A DNA stretch of 6,371 nucleotides from Thermomicrobiaceae bacterium (GCA_025966355.1 JAICWZ010000116.1:1-6371), one strand, 5' to 3'. Positions 1 to 5,966 are shown, counted from the stretch's first letter. Notes: generated by a model not told the origin, from the letters alone. A program made the numbers and translations.

Positions 1-2256
1 GATGGCGAGCGTGAGGAAAATGACTTTAATCGCGAGCGCCAGGCCAATGTTCTGCAGAATGATTCGTTTGGTCGAGCGAGACAGGCGTAACGTGTAGGCG
101 ACTTTCGACAGGTCGTCGCCCATGAGCGCGATGTCGGCGGTTTCGAGGGCTGCCGGGGAACCGGCCGCGCCCATGGCAATGCCGAGCGTAGCGCGGGCCA
201 GTGCCGGGGCGTCGTTGATGCCGTCGCCAACCATGCCGACCTGTCCGTGCCGCCCGAGCAGCCGTTCGATGGCCGAAACCTTGTCGCCGGGAAGCAGTTC
301 CGCCTCGAAGCTGTCGATCCCAACCTCACTGGCGATTGTCTGGGCGACGTCGCGGCGGTCGCCGGTCAGCATGATCGTCTCGCTGATCCCGGCGCGTTTG
401 ACCGAGGCGAGCGCGCCGGCGGCCTCCGGACGCAGCTGATCGGCCAACCCAAGCAGGCCGACGATCGCATCATCGCGGGCAACGAGCACGGCGGTCTGCC
501 CGGCGCGTTCCAGCGCGCTCATTTGCGACTCGATGGCCGGGTCGAGCGAGCCGTTCGCGACGAAGGCGCGGGTGCCCACGCGGACGGTCGCGCCGTTGAT
601 TTGCGTCTCGATGCCGAGCCCGCTATGAGCCGTCGTCGCGCTGCTCGAACGCTGATCAAGGTCGATGCCGTGAGCGTCGGCGGCCTTGACGATGGCGGCG
701 CCGATCGGATGTTCGGAATGACGTTCGGCGGCAGCCGCCAGTTCCAGGAGACTCGTCTCATCTTCAGTATTGAAGGGAATGATGCTCGTAACGGTCGGCT
801 CTCCGCGTGTCAGTGTGCCGGTCTTGTCGAAGGCGAGCGCGCGCAGCGAACCCGCGATCTCCAGGAAGGCGCCGCCCTTGATCAGCACACCGTTGCGCGC
901 GGCAGTCGAGAGCGCCGCGACGATCGAGACGGGCGTCGAAATGACGAGCGCGCACGGGCAGGCGATGACGAGCAGCACGAGCGCGCGATAGAGCCAGTCG
1001 AGCCAGGCATCGCCGAGTGCGAGGGGCGGCAGGATGGCAACCGTCGCCGCAATGACGACCACGGCCGGGGTGTAGTAGCGCGCGAAGACGTCGACGAAGC
1101 GCTGCGTCGGCGCGCGTTGTGCCTGGGCGTCCTCGACCATGTGGATGATACGTGCCAGCGTCGAATCGCTGGCCGGACTGGAGACCCGCACATCGAGCAC
1201 TCCCGCGCCATTGACCGTACCGGCAAAGACGGTGTCGCCGTAGGTCTTATCGACCGGCATGCTCTCGCCGGTGATCGGCGCCTGATCGATCGTCGATTGT
1301 CCAGCCAGGATGACGCCGTCGGACGGAATCCGACCACCGGGCCGCACGACGACGACATCGCCCGGCGCCAGTTGCGCCACCGGTAACACCTGCTCGCCCA
1401 TATGTGTGCGCACGATTGCCGTGGCCGGAGTGAGGCTCATCAACGAGCGGATCGAACGGCGGGCGCGGTCGACCGTAAAGCCTTCGAGCGCCTCGCCGAG
1501 TGAGAAGAGGACGACGACGGTCGCCGCTTCGGACCACTGCCCGATGAGCGCCGCGCCAACCACCGCGATTGTCATGAGCGCGTTGATATCGAGCTGATGC
1601 GCCACCCGCACCCCGGCGTAGCCCTTACGCGCGATCGGCACTCCGCCGGTCAGAATGGCAACGACGAAGAGCGGGATCGAGACGATCTCCGGCGCGGTCA
1701 GCCAGGAGGTGATTAATCCGGCGATCGTCAGTACGCCGCTGATGAGCAGCGCCAGCAGTTCGCGATCGTGGCGCAGGTGCTGCACGAAGTTCATGTCGTC
1801 ATCAGCGGCTGTCTCGCCGTCGCTGACGCGATAACCGAGGCTGGAAACGCGCTTGGCAATGGCGTTCAGATCGGTTTCATCCGCCGCATATTCGAGCGCC
1901 ATGCGCGCTCCTGCGAAGTTGACCGACACCCAGCGCACGCCGTCGAGGTTGCCGACGCCGCGCTGTAGCGTCATAGCGCAGTCGGCGCAGTCCATTCCTT
2001 CTATAGGAAGAACGCGGTGCGTGTAGGTCGTGCCGAGCCGGTTCGCTTCGGCCTCGGCGGCCGCTTCGAGCGAGTCGCGCGAAATGAGATCGGCATCGTA
2101 ATGCAGGATGGCGACGCCGCTGGCGCGATTGACGTGAATCCCTTTCACGCCGTTCGTCGCCTGCAAGCGCTCTTCCAGCCGAGTCAGGCAGAGATCGCAA
2201 CCCATCGTCTCAGGCGGCGCGATGCGGTCGAGCGGAAGCCGGGCGGTGGCGATCAT
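1..2256 (-). CDS. cadA: P1B-type heavy-metal efflux ATPase (Zn/Cd/Pb class), C-terminus cut by window edge
   Basis: This is an inner-membrane pump that uses ATP to export divalent soft metals. The open frame runs 752 codons from an ATG at 2256-2254 to the window edge without a stop. Two heavy-metal-binding domains come first: residues ~14-80 with C20-D-L-C23, and ~82-148 with GMDC90-A-D-C93. Helices follow at ~167-188, ~191-210 and ~224-260. The actuator TGES is at 329-332. The metal-site CPC is at 433-435 in the sixth helix. The phosphorylation motif DKTGT starts at D477, the nucleotide-site SEHP is at 514-517, and GDGIND is at 677-682. The last visible helix reads QNIGLALAIK, and its K744 aligns with the lysine typical of the Zn/Cd/Pb (P1B-2) subgroup. 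The confirming aspartate of the final helix lies off the window. The start overlaps the stop of the upstream sensor gene (ATGA), implying translational coupling and shared metal control. Exact metal preference is inferred. Confidence 0.96.
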   Translation of the reverse strand, partial: MIATARLPLDRIAPPETMGCDLCLTRLEERLQATNGVKGIHVNRASGVAILHYDADLISRDSLEAAAEAEANRLGTTYTHRVLPIEGMDCADCAMTLQRGVGNLDGVRWVSVNFAGARMALEYAADETDLNAIAKRVSSLGYRVSDGETAADDDMNFVQHLRHDRELLALLISGVLTIAGLITSWLTAPEIVSIPLFVVAILTGGVPIARKGYAGVRVAHQLDINALMTIAVVGAALIGQWSEAATVVVLFSLGEALEGFTVDRARRSIRSLMSLTPATAIVRTHMGEQVLPVAQLAPGDVVVVRPGGRIPSDGVILAGQSTIDQAPITGESMPVDKTYGDTVFAGTVNGAGVLDVRVSSPASDSTLARIIHMVEDAQAQRAPTQRFVDVFARYYTPAVVVIAATVAILPPLALGDAWLDWLYRALVLLVIACPCALVISTPVSIVAALSTAARNGVLIKGGAFLEIAGSLRALAFDKTGTLTRGEPTVTSIIPFNTEDETSLLELAAAAERHSEHPIGAAIVKAADAHGIDLDQRSSSATTAHSGLGIETQINGATVRVGTRAFVANGSLDPAIESQMSALERAGQTAVLVARDDAIVGLLGLADQLRPEAAGALASVKRAGISETIMLTGDRRDVAQTIASEVGIDSFEAELLPGDKVSAIERLLGRHGQVGMVGDGINDAPALARATLGIAMGAAGSPAALETADIALMGDDLSKVAYTLRLSRSTKRIILQNIGLALAIKVIFLTLAI

Positions 2257-2660
2257 GACACCACCGCCGTCCGGTGCCGGATGTGGTCAAGCGCCTGGCT
2301 GTAGAGCGTGCTGACATGTTCGTCATCCAGCGCGTAGTAGCTGAGGCGGCCCTCACGGCGCGGACGCACCAGCCCCAGTTCGCGCAGCGTACGCAGCTGA
2401 TGCGAGACGGCCGATTGCGAGATGCCGAGCGAAGCAGCGATATCGCAGACGCAGAGTTCGTTCTGGGAAAGGGCGGCGATGATCTTTAGTCGCGTCGGGT
2501 CGCCGATCGCCGCGAAGAGGGCCGACATGGCGCCGATATCGAGCGCTTCCGGCATCGAGGCGCGCGTGCGTCGCACCGCGTCGACGTGCACGATCTGCTC
2601 CGCGCAGGAATCGAGTTGCTCCGGTTCGCGAATCTGATCAATCTTCCGCGGGCGCCCCAT
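2253..2660 (-). CDS. ArsR/SmtB-family metal-sensing repressor (CadC-like)
   Basis: A 135-residue winged-helix repressor expected to bind the operator just upstream and release it on binding metal. The family core starts at LFAAIGDPTRLKII (48-61). The recognition helix region is SQSAVSHQLRTLRELG (81-96), followed by the wing REGRLSYYAL (102-111). The ELCVCD motif (68-73, C70 and C72) is the alpha-3 metal site seen in CadC-type sensors, and C19 in the N-terminal arm could be a further ligand. D113, H115 and H126 fall where the SmtB/CadC alpha-5 site ligands lie. H129 occupies the position usually held by glutamate. The ATG at 2660-2658 has a GGAGGG Shine-Dalgarno 9 nt upstream (plus-strand 2670-2675). 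The stop TGA shares three bases with the ATPase start, so this is the first gene of a sensor-pump operon. Membership in the family is clear; Zn versus Cd/Pb specificity is not. Confidence 0.95.
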   Translation of the reverse strand: MGRPRKIDQIREPEQLDSCAEQIVHVDAVRRTRASMPEALDIGAMSALFAAIGDPTRLKIIAALSQNELCVCDIAASLGISQSAVSHQLRTLRELGLVRPRREGRLSYYALDDEHVSTLYSQALDHIRHRTAVVS

Positions 2661-2703
2661 CTCGTTCTTCCCTCCACGCCAACCGATTTCCGCTGCCGCC
2701 GGG

Positions 2704-2732
2704 AATATGAATACTTACTCAGATGTTGACTA
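2704..2732 (-). promoter_or_regulatory. Putative promoter of the sensor-ATPase operon
   Basis: Reading the minus strand, TAGTCA (plus 2727-2732, 4 of 6 to the -35 consensus) and CATATT (plus 2704-2709, 4 of 6 to the -10 consensus) are separated by 17 nt. They lie about 45 nt upstream of the sensor start codon. The inverted-repeat operator fills the spacer and touches the -10 box, the arrangement expected for repression by an ArsR-family protein. The boxes themselves are weak matches, so the exact assignment is tentative. Confidence 0.4.
2705..2724. promoter_or_regulatory. ArsR/SmtB-type operator (imperfect inverted repeat)
   Basis: The half-sites ATATGAATA (2705-2713) and TACTCAGAT (2716-2724) form an inverted repeat matching at 7 of 9 positions around a 2-nt spacer. 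The TGAA-type half-site, its opposed TCA partner and the 2-bp gap are the layout of the 12-2-12 operators bound by SmtB/CadC-like repressors. It is a short AT-rich island in GC-rich DNA, 34 nt upstream of the sensor start codon. It also lies upstream of the divergent molybdenum-enzyme gene (start at 2887), so an effect on that gene is possible but not shown. Confidence 0.72.
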
Positions 2733-2886
2733 ATCGTAGCACCGCCACCGGATGGGCGCAAGGAGTAACGTTCGCTCTGCGCCTCTGCGAGAGAAAGCCC
2801 TCGTCTGTGCGCAAGACATGCGTAAGCATTGTCGGGTATTCTCTCGATATGGGTGCATCTCATCAAGCGCTTTAAGGAGTCTCAAA

Positions 2887-3495
2887 ATGACGAACATCAT
2901 TTCGCGCGGCTTCCGGGGGCGACGTCAGAGTCCGGAAGAAGCGCGCCGCCTGCCGCCGGGCCAGTATTTGACCGAGCGCTTTCCGGTGCTATCGGCCGGC
3001 CCGACGCCGCATACGCCACTCACCGCCTGGGATTTTTCGGTCGTCGCGCCAAACGGTCGGAGCAAGCAGTGGAACTGGCAGGAGTTTCAGACGCTGCCGC
3101 GTGAGACGATCACCACCGATATCCATTGCGTAACGCGCTGGTCGAAATTCGACACCGTCTGGGAGGGAGTCTCGCTCGATACGTTGCTCGCCGGCTTTGT
3201 CGAGGATGGCCAGTTCATCATGGCCTTTTGCGATGGCGGCTACACGACGAATCTGCCGATCGCCGACGTTATCGGCGGCAAGACCTGGATCGCGGATACC
3301 TACGATGGGCAGCCGCTTGAAGCGGAGCATGGCGGTCCGGCGCGGTTGCTCGTACCGCATCTCTACTTCTGGAAGAGCGCCAAGTGGGTGCGCGGGCTGC
3401 GTCTGTTGACGCGGGATGAACCCGGCTTCTGGGAGAATTACGGCTATCACATGTATGGAGACCCATGGCGGGAACAGCGCTACCAGGGCGACTGA
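2887..3495 (+). CDS. Cytoplasmic sulfite-oxidase-like molybdopterin oxidoreductase
   Basis: A 202-residue enzyme of the sulfite oxidase / YedY (MsrP) molybdopterin fold (Oxidored_molyb). C81 in DIHCVTRWS is the expected cysteine ligand of the molybdenum atom. Other family-typical blocks are CDGGYTTNLP, EHGGPARLLVPHLY (147-160), the K163-S-A-K-W167 segment, and the C-terminal GFWENYGYH / GDPW (180-194). The ATG at 2887 was chosen because AAGGAG lies 7 nt upstream. No Tat or Sec signal peptide and no membrane helix is visible, and there is no heme or dimerisation domain, so this is a minimal cytosolic member. Its 3' end overlaps the flavin reductase gene by 31 nt, which suggests that reductase is its electron donor. 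Substrate is unknown. Reduction of an S- or N-oxide is as likely as sulfite oxidation given a NAD(P)H-type partner. Confidence 0.9.
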   Translation: MTNIISRGFRGRRQSPEEARRLPPGQYLTERFPVLSAGPTPHTPLTAWDFSVVAPNGRSKQWNWQEFQTLPRETITTDIHCVTRWSKFDTVWEGVSLDTLLAGFVEDGQFIMAFCDGGYTTNLPIADVIGGKTWIADTYDGQPLEAEHGGPARLLVPHLYFWKSAKWVRGLRLLTRDEPGFWENYGYHMYGDPWREQRYQGD

Positions 3496-4217
3496 AATGG
3501 TGGAGCGGCGACGTCACGCAGATCGTGCGTGAGACGCCGACCGCCTCCAGCCTGATCCTCAACGTGCCTGGCTGGCTCGGACATCGGGCCGGCCAGCACG
3601 TCGACGTGCGTCTGACGGCTGAAGACGGCTATCAGGCGGTGCGCAGCTATTCGATCGCCTCGGCGCCCGCCGATGAGCAGCTGATGCTGACAATCGAGCG
3701 GCTGGATGATGGCGAGGTTTCGCCCTATCTCGTCGACGACGTGCGACCGGGCGATCCACTGGAGTTCCTCGGCCCGATCGGCGGCTATTTCGTCTGGGAG
3801 GAGGAGATGGGTGGCCCGCTGCTGCTGATCGCCGGTGGCTCGGGCGTCGTGCCATTGCGGGCGATGGCGCGCCAGCGCGCGCTCACCGGCAGTGACGTGC
3901 CAACCCGCTTCCTCTATTCAGCCCGCACGGCCGACGCGCTCATCTATCGAAGCGAGCTCAACGCACTGGCTGCATCCGATACGCATTTCCAACTGGTGTA
4001 TACCCTGACGCGATCCCAGCCGCCCGGCTGGACCGGCTACGCACGTCGGGTCGATGCGGATATGCTGCGCGAGGTTGCCTGGTCACCAGAGGATAACCCT
4101 GCCATCTACCTCTGTGGCCCGACGCCGTTTGTCGAAGCCGTATCCGAGCAGCTGGTCGCGCTCGGGCATAACCCGACGCGTATCCGCATCGAGCGCTTCG
4201 GCCCAACCGGCGTTTAG
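3465..4217 (+). CDS. FAD-dependent NAD(P)H reductase of the ferredoxin-reductase family, partner of the Mo enzyme
   Basis: A 250-residue soluble flavoprotein of the ferredoxin-NADP reductase superfamily. The N-terminal FAD-binding barrel holds GHRAGQHVDV (39-48) and the flavin motif R60-S-Y-S63 followed by IAS. The C-terminal NAD(P) domain holds GGSGVVPLRAM (124-134) and YLCGPTPFVEAV (215-226), and the chain ends ERFGPTGV with the usual penultimate aromatic region. No 2Fe-2S domain is present at either end, so electrons must pass from FAD directly to a partner or through a separate carrier. The ATG at 3465 lies inside the 3' end of the Mo-enzyme gene, with GGAG only 4 nt upstream. The overlap indicates translational coupling and a functional pair. 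Whether NADH or NADPH is used cannot be told by eye. Confidence 0.92.
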   Translation: MAGTALPGRLKWWSGDVTQIVRETPTASSLILNVPGWLGHRAGQHVDVRLTAEDGYQAVRSYSIASAPADEQLMLTIERLDDGEVSPYLVDDVRPGDPLEFLGPIGGYFVWEEEMGGPLLLIAGGSGVVPLRAMARQRALTGSDVPTRFLYSARTADALIYRSELNALAASDTHFQLVYTLTRSQPPGWTGYARRVDADMLREVAWSPEDNPAIYLCGPTPFVEAVSEQLVALGHNPTRIRIERFGPTGV

Positions 4218-4341
4218 CCCCCACCACAGCTGTCTTTTCGTGTCCCCTATGTTGCGTTCGGATGTATTCTCAAAGCGGGAGGATCGTGCCCGATCGAACA
4301 ACGCGTTCGACGGCGGGGGATCCACCTGAGAGGATGTGGTG

Positions 4342-4701
4342 ATGATCAAGCTGAAGCGTGCCTACGACCCACCGGAGGATGACGACGGCACGCGCGTGCT
4401 GGTCGACCGCCTCTGGCCGCGTGGCGTATCGAAAGAGCGCATTCGCATCGATAAACGGATGAGCGACATCGCGCCGAGTAACGAACTTCGTCGTTGGTTC
4501 CAGCACGATCCGGCAAAATGGGATGAGTTCCACCAACGCTACCTTGCCGAGTTGGATAATCCCGAGCGGCAGGCCGAACTCGAGAGCCTGGCTCAAATTG
4601 CCGAAAAGGGAATACTGACGCTGGTCTATGGCGCTAAAGATACCGAGCGGAACCAGGCGGTTGTGCTCAAGGAATTGATCGAAGCGCGCATGAAGAGCTG
4701 A
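4342..4701 (+). CDS. DUF488 family protein (YeaO-like)
   Basis: A 119-residue small cytosolic protein of the DUF488 family, whose biochemical role is not established. Family blocks are plain: IKLKRAYDPPEDDDGTRVLVDRLWPRGVSKE (2-32), DIAPSNELRRWFQHDPAKW (42-60) and the C-terminal GILTLVYGAKDTERNQAVVLKEL region (90-112). Full length for the YeaO branch. Two in-frame GTG codons lie just upstream (4336 and 4339). ATG 4342 is preferred because GAGAGGA (4328-4334) is 7 nt away and homologs begin MIKLKRAY. It lies 124 nt after the reductase and 42 nt before the AhpD-like gene on the same strand, so it probably shares a transcript at least with the latter. No signal peptide or membrane segment is seen. 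Confidence 0.9.
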   Translation: MIKLKRAYDPPEDDDGTRVLVDRLWPRGVSKERIRIDKRMSDIAPSNELRRWFQHDPAKWDEFHQRYLAELDNPERQAELESLAQIAEKGILTLVYGAKDTERNQAVVLKELIEARMKS

Positions 4702-4743
4702 AATCGCTCGATGCGCAATCGGAATAAGGAACGACGTACAACG

Positions 4744-5202
4744 ATGGAACCACGATTGAACTACGGTCAAACGGCTCCCGGTGCGATGCACGCTATGTCG
4801 GCGCTGGAAAGCTATGTCCGCGAGAGCGGGCTGGAGCGGAGCCTCCTGGAACTGGTCAAGATTCGCTCGTCGCAGATCAACGGCTGCGCCTATTGCCTCG
4901 ACATGCACACGAAAGATGCGCGTGCCAACGGCGAAACCGAGCAGCGCATCTACACACTCAGCGCCTGGCGCGAGACGCCCTTCTTTAGTGACCGCGAGCG
5001 CGCAGCGCTCCTCTGGGCCGAGACACTCACCTCGCTGAGCCAGAATGATGTGTCCGACGAGGTGTTCGAAGCCGTTCACGCCCAATTCAGCGACGAAGAG
5101 ATGGTCAACCTCACCATGGCGATCATCGCCATCAACGGTTGGAACCGCCTGGCCGTCCCCTTCCGCAGCGTGCCGGGAACGTACCAGCCCAGGGGACACT
5201 GA
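4744..5202 (+). CDS. AhpD-like carboxymuconolactone decarboxylase family protein (alkylhydroperoxidase core)
   Basis: A 152-residue all-helical protein of the CMD/AhpD family. Members use a CxxC redox pair to reduce peroxides or act as thiol-dependent oxidoreductases; some are true decarboxylases. The motif E36...C48-A-Y-C51-L-D-M-H55 reproduces the E-12-C-3-C-4-H spacing of AhpD, whose glutamate, two cysteines and histidine form the proton relay. The residue before the second cysteine is Y50, whereas mycobacterial AhpD has histidine. Conserved flanks LLELVKIRSSQINGCAYC, SAWRETPFF and the late INGWNRLAV are typical of the stand-alone branch. The start at 4744 (MEPRLNYGQ) fits homologs. The frame also opens at an ATG at 4711, but those 11 residues are basic and unlike the family. 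AAGGA is 13 nt upstream, a long spacing, so the start is slightly uncertain. Confidence 0.92.
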   Translation: MEPRLNYGQTAPGAMHAMSALESYVRESGLERSLLELVKIRSSQINGCAYCLDMHTKDARANGETEQRIYTLSAWRETPFFSDRERAALLWAETLTSLSQNDVSDEVFEAVHAQFSDEEMVNLTMAIIAINGWNRLAVPFRSVPGTYQPRGH

Positions 5203-5212
5203 ACAACGGTCG

Positions 5213-5272
5213 CCCTCACCCGCAGCCCCTCATCCGACCCGCTCGCGGGCGTCCCGGCACGGGAGAGAGAGG
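5213..5272. repeat. CCCTCACCC...GGGAGAGAG-type intergenic repeat with two small hairpins
   Basis: The stretch begins CCCTCACCCGCAGCCCCTC and ends GGGAGAGAGAGG, opening 10 nt after the AhpD-like stop codon. It contains CCCGC (5238-5242) against GCGGG (5245-5249) and TCCCG (5252-5256) against CGGGA (5260-5264). The pattern resembles a dispersed intergenic repeat I recall from several bacterial genomes, including Chloroflexota. It could help end transcription after the AhpD-like gene, but no U-tract follows. Confidence 0.45.
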
Positions 5273-5351
5273 TCTTGGGGCGAACGTGTGCATGATCCTG
5301 CTCTGTCCTTCTTGCCTGACCGCCGCCCGAGGTTGAAACATCTGGCTATGA

Positions 5352-5407
5352 GACGAAATCCCTGCGGGATTGAGGACGATCCTTCTTAGTCCCGAGGGGA
5401 CTTCGTC
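5352..5407. repeat. REP-like 28-bp imperfect inverted repeat centred on GATC
   Basis: The arm 5352-5379 (starting GACGAAATCCC) and the arm 5380-5407 (ending GGGACTTCGTC) match as an inverted repeat at 21 of 28 positions with no loop other than the central GATC. Each arm carries its own small palindrome: ATCCCTGCGGGAT on the left and GTCCCGAGGGGAC on the right. The unit could therefore fold as one long hairpin or two short ones. Several mismatches are transitions that would pair as G-U in RNA. I infer a dispersed repeat rather than a gene-specific site. Confidence 0.7.
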
Positions 5408-5409
5408 TA

Positions 5410-5442
5410 CGTAGCCCGACGGATTTATCCTCGGGCGATACG
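5410..5442. repeat. REP-like hairpin GCCCGA...TCGGGC
   Basis: GCCCGA (5414-5419) pairs perfectly with TCGGGC (5431-5436). Inside, GGAT (5421-5424) pairs with ATCC (5427-5430) around TT, with C5420 bulged. Outside, CGTA (5410-5413) can pair with TACG (5439-5442) across a two-base bulge. It lies 2 nt after the preceding palindrome, so the two probably form one composite repeat unit, as in tandem REP/BIME arrangements. Confidence 0.65.
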
Positions 5443-5484
5443 CGAGCACCGGCGCCCTCAGGGGAATGCGCGTTCGTCAGCTTG

Positions 5485-5673
5485 CTAACTCTCCTCGGCC
5501 GCCAGCAAGAAGAACTTGTAGACGTAGCCATGCACCCCAGCGAAGAGCGAACGGCCGTCGCATGCCAGGCGCGTCGTATAGCCGCCGACGCCGACCGCGC
5601 TGGTCACCAGCAGGCTGTGTAGCTGCGTCCCGTTCGACGGATCGATCTGGTAGACGTAGCCTGGATTATTCAT
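5485..5673 (-). pseudogene. Fragment of a beta-propeller (PQQ/BamB-like repeat) protein, last blades only
   Basis: A 62-codon frame on the minus strand contains two propeller-blade signatures: [14 protein letters not shown] (residues 5-18) and, 33 residues later, [12 protein letters not shown], then stops with TAG. This looks like the C-terminal end of a PQQ-like or similar beta-propeller whose earlier blades are missing. Its only ATG is not native-looking. The codons for MNNPG are formed by the 17-bp terminal repeat of the neighbouring MITE-like element, and no Shine-Dalgarno precedes them. The frame stays open upstream for a while into the element without resembling propeller sequence. I infer a gene remnant truncated at the element boundary. 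A short independent protein is less likely. Confidence 0.5.
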
Positions 5674-5860
5674 GGACTGATTGTCGGGGGGTGCTACGAC
5701 CGATTGTTGAGCGCGGGGGTAAAGGGCGCGATGAATCGTGGCTCTACGGGCGTTGTCCTGCTGTCGGGCCGCGATTCATCGCGCCCACGTTCTCCGGCAC
5801 CGCGCATCTCGGCGCACGAGCCGGTGCTATCCCACGCACTTCTATGAATAATCCAGGCTA
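5657..5860. mobile_element. MITE-like element, 204 bp, with 17-bp perfect terminal inverted repeats
   Basis: TAGCCTGGATTATTCAT at 5657-5673 is repeated exactly as its reverse complement at 5844-5860. The 17-bp identity in AT-rich sequence inside GC-rich DNA is very unlikely by chance. The interior carries a long hairpin (5724-5786) and no transposase, so this fits a non-autonomous miniature transposable element or a solo pair of insertion-sequence ends. If the true termini are CCTGG...CCAGG, the flanking GTAG and CTAG agree at 3 of 4 bases, which is only a weak hint of a target duplication. The parent transposase family was not identified. Confidence 0.6.
5724..5786. repeat. Perfect 15-bp inverted repeat inside the MITE-like element
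   Basis: GGGCGCGATGAATCG (5724-5738) pairs perfectly with CGATTCATCGCGCCC (5772-5786). Pairing can continue inward through a G-U and GGC/GCC, leaving a loop of roughly 21 nt. The ATGAATCG core followed by a CTACG tail recurs in the palindrome at 5947-5970, so the two belong to one repeat family. It could form a stable RNA or cruciform hairpin; it lacks a U-tract. Confidence 0.75.
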
Positions 5861-5946
5861 GATGCGGCGGTTGACGCGGGCGATGCGACGGGCAAGGCGG
5901 ATGCCGGGCGACGGGGGGAGACGGGCGCCGCCTCACGGGGCGCGCC

Positions 5947-5966
5947 GGGCGATTTATGAATCGCCC
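5947..5966. repeat. GGGCGATT-TATG-AATCGCCC palindrome
   Basis: Perfect 8-bp arms, 5947-5954 and 5959-5966, flank a 4-nt loop, followed by CTACG. The sequence resembles the hairpin in the neighbouring MITE-like element and a dispersed repeat style I recall from Chloroflexota intergenic regions. No gene overlaps it convincingly. Confidence 0.65.

Larger units (their letters stand above)
2661..2886. other. Divergent intergenic region between the metal operon and the Mo-enzyme gene
   Basis: This 226-nt stretch holds the minus-strand promoter and operator near its left end and a strong plus-strand Shine-Dalgarno (AAGGAG, 2874-2879) at its right end. The plus-strand frame stays open back to an ATG at 2752. 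Those 45 extra codons do not look like the conserved start of the molybdenum-enzyme family, so I read them as untranslated leader. I could not find a convincing plus-strand -35/-10 pair. The downstream part is less GC-rich than the flanking genes, as is usual for a promoter region. Confidence 0.6.

Noticed and set aside
247..1386. 379-codon plus-strand open frame
   Set aside because: It lies wholly inside the P-type ATPase, whose motifs are intact on the minus strand. Its product is rich in Arg, Asp and Gly with no domain.
2752..2886. 45-codon N-terminal extension of the molybdenum enzyme
   Set aside because: The extension lacks signal-peptide character and family similarity, while AAGGAG is placed 7 nt before ATG 2887.
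4286..4342. 18-codon GTG-started leader-type frame ending in a TGA that overlaps the DUF488 start ATG
   Set aside because: GGGAGG (4277-4282) lies only 3 nt from the GTG, too close for good initiation. The peptide shows no regulatory run of residues and the overlap may be chance.
4270..5199. 309-codon open frame on the minus strand antisense to the DUF488 and AhpD-like genes
   Set aside because: Both genes under it are clear family members on the plus strand. The antisense translation shows no recognisable domain and is the usual long shadow frame of GC-rich coding DNA.
5466..5861. 131-codon plus-strand frame across the propeller fragment and MITE-like element
   Set aside because: It is Arg/Pro-rich, runs through both inverted repeats, lacks a ribosome site and has no recognisable domain.
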